A stretch of DNA of 22,526 bases from contig JAFGJR010000215.1 of assembly GCA_016928975.1 (NCBI GenBank), positions 1 through 22,526 of the forward strand. Reading direction: 5' to 3'. Below are positions 1-6,360 of this stretch, in pieces. This stretch comes from Sedimentisphaerales bacterium (GTDB lineage: Bacteria; Planctomycetota; Phycisphaerae; Sedimentisphaerales; SG8-4). The notes beneath the pieces were generated by a model that ran no database searches, was not told the DNA's origin, and saw nothing but the letters and a program-made list of their open reading frames with translations. Numbering within the stretch: the first letter of the stretch is position 1; each line of letters opens with the position of its first letter. The position numbers and the translations under genes were made by a program.

Positions 1-918
1 GCGATCACGAAGAAGCGCGAGGGCGTCGAGCTGGCGGAGATGGGCCTGATGGCGGAGGCGGGGGCTCGCGGCTTCACCGACGACGGCAACGGGGTGCAGA
101 ACCCGGCGGTCATGCTCCGGGCCCTCAGGTACGCCAAGATGTTCGACGTTGTGATCGCCCAGCATTGCCAGGACAACAGCTTCGCCGGCAGCGGCGTGAT
201 GAACGCGGGATACTACTCGACGATTCTGGGACTGCCGGGCATCGACGCCCTGGCCGAGGAGGCAATGCTCTGGCGGGATCTCCAGTTGGTCAAGAGGGCC
301 CAGGTACGCTACCACGCGCAGCATATTTCCACTGCCGGCTCCGTGGATCTGATCCGCCAGGCGAAGAAGGAGTCCCTGCCGGTCACGTGCGAGGTCACGC
401 CCCATCACCTGCTGTTGACCGAAGATCGCTGCGCGGAGTACGATACGAACTACAAGGTCAACCCGCCGCTGCGCTCGCAGGAAGATGTCGATGCCCTGAA
501 GGAAGCCGTCGCCGAGGGCCTGGTCGATGCGCTGGCCAGCGACCATGCTCCGCACCTGCAAAGCGAGAAAGAGTTGGAGTTCCTGGCGGCCCCGTTCGGG
601 ATCGTCAGCCTGGAGTGTGCGCTGGGATTGTACGTGAAGGCCTTGATCGAGCCGAAGATCCTCGACTGGCCGGGCCTGATCCGCCTGATGACCGTGAATC
701 CGGCCAGGATCATCGGCATCGACAAGGGCACGCTCACGCCGGGCAAGCAGGGCGATGTCACGATTATCGACCCGAATGTGCAGTGGCAGGTCGATGCGAG
801 CAAGTTCGTCTCCAAGAGCCGAAACTGCCCCTATCACGGCTGGACCCTTCAGGGCAAAGTCGAGAAAACCATCGTCGGTGGAGAAGTCCGCTTCGAGGCA
901 TCGGGCTCGCCGATCTGA
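1..918 (+). CDS. pyrC: Dihydroorotase, class I (3' part)
   Basis: Catalyses reversible cyclisation of carbamoyl-aspartate to dihydroorotate in cytosolic de novo pyrimidine synthesis. The frame is open from base 1, so the N terminus (with the first metal-binding HxH) lies outside; 305 residues remain of the roughly 420-430 usual for the family. Visible family motifs are AITKKREGVELAEMG followed by GFTDDG, the metal-ligand region HAQHIS, the TPHHLLLTED segment and the SDHAPH motif that carries the catalytic aspartate. The C-terminal part (TVNPARIIGIDKGTLTPGKQGD) is the typical amidohydrolase small beta domain that closes the fold. The final segment ends in GGEVRFEA, as is common. A pyrB gene just upstream is usual in bacteria but cannot be seen here. 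Identification is secure; only the start is missing. Confidence 0.95.
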   Translation, partial: AITKKREGVELAEMGLMAEAGARGFTDDGNGVQNPAVMLRALRYAKMFDVVIAQHCQDNSFAGSGVMNAGYYSTILGLPGIDALAEEAMLWRDLQLVKRAQVRYHAQHISTAGSVDLIRQAKKESLPVTCEVTPHHLLLTEDRCAEYDTNYKVNPPLRSQEDVDALKEAVAEGLVDALASDHAPHLQSEKELEFLAAPFGIVSLECALGLYVKALIEPKILDWPGLIRLMTVNPARIIGIDKGTLTPGKQGDVTIIDPNVQWQVDASKFVSKSRNCPYHGWTLQGKVEKTIVGGEVRFEASGSPI

Positions 919-1045
919 AGGTGGCTGCCTCAGCGTGGGCCGAGCGTCCGCCTTTCCATGGCGCGAAGCGGGTCGGGGCCAGCGAGATTCAGCGCTTGTT
1001 GGCTCGTGTGAGAACGCGAGAGAGCATGAAAGGAGGCCTGAGGCC

Positions 1046-1525
1046 ATGCAATGGGGTGTCATTCCGCAAGCGTTCTATGATCTCATCGCGAGGATCGTCC
1101 CAGGCGGTGGAGTGCTGTTCGTTGGCTACTGGGTGTTGGCAAAGCCTGGGGCGTCGATTGGTGTCTTTGGGCAGGCGGGTACGGCCCAGGTGGGGTGGAT
1201 CGGCAGGTCTGGTTTGCCTCAGCTATTCGCGGTCTTCGTGTTGTCCTATCTGACAGGCCGATTGCTAAAGGTTCATGCGGAGCAACGGATGCTCCAATCC
1301 CTGTGTACAGGACTGGTCCTCATTGTGGTTGTTGGCATCGTGCTCAGGGGCGGTGATCGGCATCTCCTTTATCCGGTGCTTCTGGTCGCTGGTTTCCTCT
1401 GTTGGGGTGGCGCCAAGAGGTCGGAGAACTACTATCGTATTGGGACACAGCGTGCATGGTTGTTCCACAACTTTCCGCTGGGTGCTGCGAGGGAGGAACG
1501 TGGCGGTGAACACCCGCCGAAGTAA
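1046..1525 (+). CDS. Small multi-pass membrane protein, unknown function
   Basis: A 159-residue protein I cannot assign to a family. The ATG at 1046 is chosen because AGGAGG lies at 1031-1036, about nine bases upstream; longer in-frame extensions read into low-quality arginine/serine-rich sequence. Hydrophobic stretches around residues 19-33, 52-70, 82-100 and 107-123 suggest about four transmembrane segments, followed by a polar C-terminal tail (FHNFPLGAAREERGG). Two cysteines lie in the hydrophobic part. It sits between pyrC and the YacP-like gene, 127 bases after the former and 65 before the latter, all on the same strand, so co-transcription is possible. No catalytic motif is visible. It could be a structural or accessory inner-membrane protein; function is not inferred. 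Confidence 0.7.
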   Translation: MQWGVIPQAFYDLIARIVPGGGVLFVGYWVLAKPGASIGVFGQAGTAQVGWIGRSGLPQLFAVFVLSYLTGRLLKVHAEQRMLQSLCTGLVLIVVVGIVLRGGDRHLLYPVLLVAGFLCWGGAKRSENYYRIGTQRAWLFHNFPLGAAREERGGEHPPK

Positions 1526-1590
1526 ATCCGTCGATCGGATGTGCTCGATATGCCATTTCGCAGGGGCTTCGAATCCGAAGGTGTTGTGGT

Positions 1591-2070
1591 ATGACGATTG
1601 TGGATGGGAATAATCTGCTGTGGGCGCTGCACGAGCGGTTTGACGAGCGGGAGGTGACGACGGAGATCGACTTGTGCCGGGTGTTGAGCCGGTACTTTGC
1701 CTTGACGGCGGAAGAGGGGCAGGTGGTGTTCGACGGCAGCGGGCCGGCGCGCAAGGGGGATTTCGACAGCGTGACCAATATCGAAGTCGTCTTCTCCGGC
1801 TTTCACAAGGACAGCGACAGCGTCATCGAGGAGAAAATCAAGGCCAACACTGCCCCCCGGCGGCTGACCGTGGTCAGCAGCGATCGCCGGTTGCGCAGGG
1901 CCGCCGCGGCCCGCAAGGCGACCGGCGTCAGGTCTGAGGATTTCTGGCAAGAGGTCCAGAAAGAGCTGCGCCGGGGCAAGCCCCGGAAGAAGGAGCCGCA
2001 GGCCAAGAAAGAGGGCCTCAGCGAGGGCGAGACGGAGCAGTGGATGGACCTGTTCGGCCTGGACGAATAG
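1591..2070 (+). CDS. YacP-like NYN-domain RNase
   Basis: A 159-residue cytosolic protein matching the NYN (PIN-like) nuclease fold, close to the YacP/Rae1 family. In Bacillus subtilis the Rae1 member is a ribosome-associated endoribonuclease. Sequence support is MTIVDGNNLLWAL at the N terminus, VVFDGSGP in the second strand, DSDSVIEEKI, and VVSSDRRLRRAA. These supply the expected acidic residues Asp5, Asp48, Asp76 and Asp98 that would bind the metal. The C-terminal 30 residues are lysine-rich (about 123-140) and end in an acidic tail (QWMDLFGLDE), resembling the basic extension of YacP proteins. AAGG lies about ten bases before the ATG. The size is close to the family norm. Role in RNA turnover is inferred from the family, not shown here. 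Confidence 0.85.
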   Translation: MTIVDGNNLLWALHERFDEREVTTEIDLCRVLSRYFALTAEEGQVVFDGSGPARKGDFDSVTNIEVVFSGFHKDSDSVIEEKIKANTAPRRLTVVSSDRRLRRAAAARKATGVRSEDFWQEVQKELRRGKPRKKEPQAKKEGLSEGETEQWMDLFGLDE

Positions 2071-2167
2071 CATTCTCCCAATGTGGCGCAGGAAGCGTCC
2101 AGGGGGCGCACTTCTCACTCGCAGCCAGACCGGTGTCGCCCTCCGCGATGGGCAAGCCTTCGAGTCG

Positions 2168-3619
2168 TCACGGCATGAACCGCGGCTCGTTTGCGTCCGG
2201 GACGTCGGCCGCTGCATGGATCTCGTGGTATTGCCAGCCGGTGACGCTGACGCCGTAGTCGTCCGTGGCGGTGCAGGAGACGAGATAGGCCCCCGGCTCG
2301 TCGTAAACGTGCGAGGGGGCCGCGTCGGCTGAATAGCAGTCGTCGCCGAAGTCCCAGACCGTGGCGACTACAACGCCGTCGGGGTCGTCGGTTGTGACAG
2401 AGAAGGTCGCCGTCAGGCCGTCTCTGGAGACGTCCAGAGAGACCATCGGAGGCTGGTTGTCGTTTCGCCGGTTGTCAAGACAGTCGAGCAGGCTATAGGC
2501 GTCGTCGGCCATGCGGGCCTCGATCCGCGTCATCTCGGGTACGTCAGGCACGCCGTACGACCGCCAGTGAGGCAGCAGGGTCTCCTCGACCACGTCGAGC
2601 AAGTGGGCCTCCAGCGGAAAGACGCTGGCCTGCGTGGCCTCTTCTTCGCCCTTGACCCAGAGCGACCTGGCTCGGTCGTACATGAGACCGTCGCGGAGGC
2701 ACTCGGGGACTTTGGATACGCGGGCCCAGGTGGGCACGGCGATGCTGTAGTTGGTCTGGCCGAGCAGCACCCACATCGTGGCCAGTGCCGGGTCCTCGTC
2801 GGGTAGGACGCCGTGCACGATCACGGCCGACTGCGTCGTATCGCGAGCGATGGTCGCCAGCGCCCGGCCCGGGCCGTAGCGGATGAATTCGTGGTAGCCC
2901 TCCGCGTCGCCGGCGCCCTGGATCAGGCCCCGGACGCTCAGACTACCGTCGGCGATCAGGCCGAGCACGTTGTATACGCCGCTGGCGTAACGGCCGCCGA
3001 TTCCGATGTCGTCACTCCCGTCCGAGCGCATGTGGAACTCGTTGGCGCGGACGACGAACCCGTAGAGGCCCTGCATCTGCCGGTCGAGGTCCAGGCTGTC
3101 ATAATCCCAGATCTGCACGGACCGGTTCACTTCCAGGATCACGGCGTTGCCCAGCGCGTCGATGAAGGGGAAGCAGCCGGAGGCCTGGCAGGTCCCGGCC
3201 TGCGCGCTCGACGAGAAGTAGTCTCTGGTCTGATCGACCGTCGCGAAACTCCGGAGAATGGTGCTCTGGACGGAGGAGTTGGGGGCTGTCCCGGGGATGG
3301 GCCTGACGAGGGAATTGCCCGACGCCACGCCCGCCTCGTTCAGACCCATGTAAATCCCATCTCCCTCCGTGCAGACGCCGATGTAGCTGTAGGGCGAGCC
3401 GCTGATGTACACCAGTTGTTGGCGAGCGGCTTCCTGGCCAATGTCGCGGACCTTCCACAGAAGCGGCCTGCCATCGGCCGTCACCACGCCGTTGGCGACA
3501 CCGATCGTACATTCTTCTGAGTTGTCTCCTACGAGGGCCACGTCGCCGGGGGAACTCGCTGCCGCCAAGTGAGATGCGAGCAGAATCGCCGCGATTGTCA
3601 AGATCGTCCGTCTTTCCAT
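2168..3619 (-). CDS. Exported Ntn-hydrolase (C45/C69-like) with C-terminal PKD domain
   Basis: A 483-residue secreted protein. The start MERRTI at 3619 has AGAGGTGA just upstream and is followed by a signal peptide (hydrophobic residues 6-21, cleavage near AAASS). Residues 36-60 read ECTIGVANGVVTADGRPLLW, the pattern of Ntn-hydrolases in which Cys becomes the N-terminal nucleophile (acyltransferase C45, dipeptidase C69, choloylglycine hydrolase: Cys-Thr, then xDG, then a WKVRD/RNxD-like turn). The motif GLNEAGVASGNSL fits the GMNExGL segment of C45-type proteins. Residues about 395-475 form a PKD domain (WDFGDD, HVYDEPGAYLVSCTATDDYG). The substrate is unknown; an amide of a peptide or acyl-amino acid is the family expectation. 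If the signal peptide is cut near residue 22, about 14 further residues precede Cys37, so a second, possibly autocatalytic, cleavage would be needed. It lies downstream of two LamG-module proteins on the same strand. Confidence 0.72.
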   Translation of the reverse strand: MERRTILTIAAILLASHLAAASSPGDVALVGDNSEECTIGVANGVVTADGRPLLWKVRDIGQEAARQQLVYISGSPYSYIGVCTEGDGIYMGLNEAGVASGNSLVRPIPGTAPNSSVQSTILRSFATVDQTRDYFSSSAQAGTCQASGCFPFIDALGNAVILEVNRSVQIWDYDSLDLDRQMQGLYGFVVRANEFHMRSDGSDDIGIGGRYASGVYNVLGLIADGSLSVRGLIQGAGDAEGYHEFIRYGPGRALATIARDTTQSAVIVHGVLPDEDPALATMWVLLGQTNYSIAVPTWARVSKVPECLRDGLMYDRARSLWVKGEEEATQASVFPLEAHLLDVVEETLLPHWRSYGVPDVPEMTRIEARMADDAYSLLDCLDNRRNDNQPPMVSLDVSRDGLTATFSVTTDDPDGVVVATVWDFGDDCYSADAAPSHVYDEPGAYLVSCTATDDYGVSVTGWQYHEIHAAADVPDANEPRFMP

Positions 3620-3689
3620 CGATTCACCTCTTACAGACTCTGATTGTTGATCCTGTGCAAACACCTTACGGCAATGACCCGGGGTGGCG

Positions 3690-3750
3690 GTGGGCCTGGG
3701 TTGTGAAGGCACGCGTCTGTACGCTCGCCGACACAACCCAAGCCGCCCAC
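3690..3750 (-). terminator. Inverted repeat downstream of the 809-aa gene
   Basis: The arms TGGGTTGTG (3697-3705) and CACAACCCA (3732-3740) are perfectly complementary. They extend outward with small bulges (GTGGG at 3690-3694 against CCCAC at 3746-3750), around a loop of 26 bases. The repeat lies within 25-85 bases after the stop codon of the - strand 809-aa gene and ahead of the Ntn-hydrolase gene. It could be a terminator, an attenuator or an mRNA 3'-end stabiliser. There is no U-tract after it, so intrinsic termination is not well supported. Confidence 0.35.
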
Positions 3751-3773
3751 TATAGCGGCCCGCCGTGTCCCCG

Positions 3774-6203
3774 TTATTGCACGCACTCGGCCGTCACGTT
3801 GTCCACGTAGAACGTGGCGGCGCCTTCGCTCTGCGGCCATTGGGCAAAACTGATATGCGTGAGGCTGCTCTTGGGCGTTCTCGCCTTGACCGTCCTTTGG
3901 AACTGACCGTCGACGTACACGTCGTAGGTGCTCTTGGTCAGGTCGCAAACCACACCGATGGTGTACCACTTTTTGAGGGATAGATCCGTCGCCACGATTC
4001 TGAACGTGGTTACGGTAGTCGATTCCTCCCGGACCATCAGGTCCATGGTTCCGGAGGAGCCGCCACCGGCCTTGTAGAATCCCAGGTAGACGAATCGTTC
4101 GCTGTCTTCCGCGTTCGGTCCGATGCGGCCGGGCGTTGCTCCCGTATCATCGCCGATGAACACCCACGCGGCTCGGTCATAGTTGGAGGCGGGCCGGTCC
4201 AGGATCGAATCCACGTAGATATCCCACTGCGCCATGAACCGCTGGGTCTGGGGAGCGCTGAATTCCTGCGTCAGATAGGCGTTGCCAGCCGTGGCGGCCG
4301 TGAGTTTGGCCTTCTTCGTGGCGTTGCCACCCACGTCGGTGCTATCGAGAGTCAGCAGCGTAGGACCATCCTGGCGGCTTTCATACCAGTCCTGATCCTT
4401 GGAGTTGGCGAGCAAGGCGGCGCTGTCGGGGCTGGCGTCAAAGTCGCTATCGACGAGAAACAGGCCGCAGTCTGCAACCAGATCGGCCTCGGCCACCACA
4501 TTGTCCACGTAGAACGTGGCGGCGCCTTCGCTCTGCGCCCATTCCGCGAAACTGATATGCGTGACGCTGCTCTTGGGTGTTCTCGCCTTCACCGTCTTTT
4601 TGAGCTTACCATCGACGTACACGTCATAGTTGTCCTGGGTCATGTCGCAGACCACCGTGATGGTGTACCACTTCTTGAGCGATAGACCGGTCGCCACCGT
4701 GGTGAACGTGGTCGCGGAAGTCGAGCCCTCCCGGGCGACCAGCTCCATGGTCCCTGAGGAGCCGCCGCCGGCTTTGTAGAATCCCAGGTAGACGAATCGT
4801 TCGCTGTCCTCCGCGTTGGGTCCGGTGCGGCCGGCGGTCGTTCCCGTATCGTCGCCGATGAACACCCACGCGGCCCGGTCATAGCTGGAGCCGGGCCGAT
4901 CCAGGATGGAATCCACGTAGATGTCCCACTGCGCTGCAAACTGCTGGGCTTGGGGGGTACTGAATTCTTGCGTTAGACAGGCACTGCCGGTCGCGCTGCC
5001 CGTGAGTTTGACCTTCTTCGTGGCGTTGCCACCCACGTTGGCGGTATCGAGAGTCACCAGCGTTGGGACATCCTCGCGGCTTTCGTACCAGTCCTGACTC
5101 CCGGAGTTGGCGCGCAAGGCGGTGCTGTCGGAACTGACATCAAAATCACCGTCGACAAGGAGCGGAACAGTCGAGCCGCCCGGCCCTGGTCCGGGACCGG
5201 GACCCGGCGGGGGCGCGGCATCCTCCTGCGATACCATCAACGTCACGGGCGATCCGTGTGGCTTCTGCGCGCCGGCCGCCGGGTCTTGGCCGTAGATCGT
5301 CCCTTCGGGTCGATCGCTGGGCCCCCACCAGATCTCGCCGACCTCGAACCCCGCCGCGGTCAGGGCTTCCTCCGCGTCCTCTTGCATCATGCCCACAACG
5401 TTGGGGACGCCCGAAATGATGATCTCGAACACGGCGCGCAAGGTTCCGTCCCCGGTGACCGTCATGCTCGTGCTGGCGGCAGCGGCATTGGTCACAGTCA
5501 CTCCGCCGCTGCTGTTCCACTGCTTGAACTTATAGTTTGCTGGCGGGGCCGCACTGATCGAGACCACCGATCCACAGTCATAGCTGTGGCTACCGGGACT
5601 CGGCCAGACGGTCCCATCCGTTGGTGCGTAGACCGTGACTGTGTAGGTGATCTTCTCGAACTCAGGGCACAAGGTCCCGTCCGCAGTGGCGCACATATTG
5701 GTGCTCGCGCTGGCGTAATCGATCACAGCCACGCCGCCTGTGGTTTTCCATCCTGTGAATCTATAGCACGAGTTTGGAGTCGCCTGGACCGGGATCGGGC
5801 AAGCCGACCCACATTCGTACGTGTGGTCGCCCGGACCGGGCGAGACTTGCCCCCCGGTCGGGTCGCAGATCGTGACCTTGTAGGTGATCTTCGTGAAAAC
5901 CGGCCACACGTCGACCCACCACCCGTTCTCGACTGTGATGCGTGTCGAGGGCGAACTCGGGTCGTGTATATGCCCGTGCTCCGTGTCGTCCACGCCCCAG
6001 TAGTCGAATCTGTAGCACTCGTCCGGGAATGCCAAAAGCTGCACCGTCACATCATGACCGTCATACCATTCATAGGTGCCCGGGGGTGGGTAGGAGCTTC
6101 CTCCGGGGGTATCCCACATGGTGAGATATACCACATCACCTGCCGATGTGACCTGGCACCGGCCGGCGGTCAACCCAGCGGCGATTACCAGCAGCCAGAT
6201 CAT
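3774..6203 (-). CDS. Secreted modular protein: 3 InlB-type repeats, PASTA, 2 LamG-like modules
   Basis: An 809-residue exported protein with no visible catalytic motif. In order it has a hydrophobic leader (1-14), three bacterial InlB-B-like repeats (about 25-104, 105-183 and 184-260; each with YxVT, G-hydrophobic turns and FxxW), one PASTA domain (about 262-329, starting GVPNVVGMMQEDAEEAL), a Gly/Pro linker (PPPGPGPGPGPGG, about 332-346), and two LamG/concanavalin-like modules (about 347-568 and 580-806). The modules share DWYESR, GPNAEDSERFVYLGFYK, KKWYTI, THISFA and FYVDNV. Several cysteines in the repeats (DECYRF, YECGSAC, NSCYRF) could form disulfides outside the cytoplasm. The start at 6203 has GGTGA six bases upstream, but its n-region lacks positive charge; see the leader ORF at 6210-6290. 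PASTA plus LamG suggests binding to cell wall or polysaccharide, which is inference. It follows the related 802-aa gene on the same strand. Confidence 0.75.
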   Translation of the reverse strand: MIWLLVIAAGLTAGRCQVTSAGDVVYLTMWDTPGGSSYPPPGTYEWYDGHDVTVQLLAFPDECYRFDYWGVDDTEHGHIHDPSSPSTRITVENGWWVDVWPVFTKITYKVTICDPTGGQVSPGPGDHTYECGSACPIPVQATPNSCYRFTGWKTTGGVAVIDYASASTNMCATADGTLCPEFEKITYTVTVYAPTDGTVWPSPGSHSYDCGSVVSISAAPPANYKFKQWNSSGGVTVTNAAAASTSMTVTGDGTLRAVFEIIISGVPNVVGMMQEDAEEALTAAGFEVGEIWWGPSDRPEGTIYGQDPAAGAQKPHGSPVTLMVSQEDAAPPPGPGPGPGPGGSTVPLLVDGDFDVSSDSTALRANSGSQDWYESREDVPTLVTLDTANVGGNATKKVKLTGSATGSACLTQEFSTPQAQQFAAQWDIYVDSILDRPGSSYDRAAWVFIGDDTGTTAGRTGPNAEDSERFVYLGFYKAGGGSSGTMELVAREGSTSATTFTTVATGLSLKKWYTITVVCDMTQDNYDVYVDGKLKKTVKARTPKSSVTHISFAEWAQSEGAATFYVDNVVAEADLVADCGLFLVDSDFDASPDSAALLANSKDQDWYESRQDGPTLLTLDSTDVGGNATKKAKLTAATAGNAYLTQEFSAPQTQRFMAQWDIYVDSILDRPASNYDRAAWVFIGDDTGATPGRIGPNAEDSERFVYLGFYKAGGGSSGTMDLMVREESTTVTTFRIVATDLSLKKWYTIGVVCDLTKSTYDVYVDGQFQRTVKARTPKSSLTHISFAQWPQSEGAATFYVDNVTAECVQ
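3783..5165 (-). repeat. Tandem duplication of LamG-like module (period 702 bp)
   Basis: The same DNA word GTCCACGTAGAACGTGGCGG occurs at 3801 and 4503, and similar matches continue through both copies, giving a period of 702 bases (234 codons). Identity is high but not perfect, with in-frame differences, so this is an older duplication than a recent amplification. Both copies lie inside the 809-aa gene. Confidence 0.85.
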
Positions 6204-6209
6204 TCGATT

Positions 6210-6290
6210 TCACCGGGCATTGGCGCATCTTGCCGACGCGATCAGGCTGGCTGTCGACCCCCCCAGCATTCTAACTCTTCTCGTCTTCAT
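6210..6290 (-). CDS. Short leader ORF / nonsense-split N terminus of the 809-aa protein
   Basis: A 26-codon frame beginning MKTRRVRMLGGST with a strong ribosome-binding site (AAGGAGACGAACG directly before the ATG). It is in the same reading frame as the 809-aa gene and ends in TGA seven bases before that gene's ATG; the TGA itself is part of the GGTGA motif used as the second gene's ribosome-binding site. The positively charged start is what a signal-peptide n-region looks like, and the hydrophobic core IWLLVIAAGLTAG follows only after the stop. A run of seven G lies inside it (6258-6264). It may be a translationally coupled leader peptide or the N terminus of the large protein cut by a nonsense mutation. 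Confidence 0.4.
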   Translation of the reverse strand: MKTRRVRMLGGSTASLIASARCANAR

Positions 6291-6360
6291 CGTTCGTCTC
6301 CTTATTCATGGTGACCGCTGTTAAAGACACTGGAGTAAGTTGCCCAAATGCAGGGCAACG

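Noticed and set aside
2813..3520. A 235-codon + strand frame inside the Ntn-hydrolase gene
   Set aside because: No ribosome-binding site, no family features, and the - strand has a signal peptide and Ntn/PKD motifs.
5171..5205. A microsatellite at the GGxCCx repeats
   Set aside because: It encodes the Gly/Pro linker of the 809-aa protein and is explained by coding.
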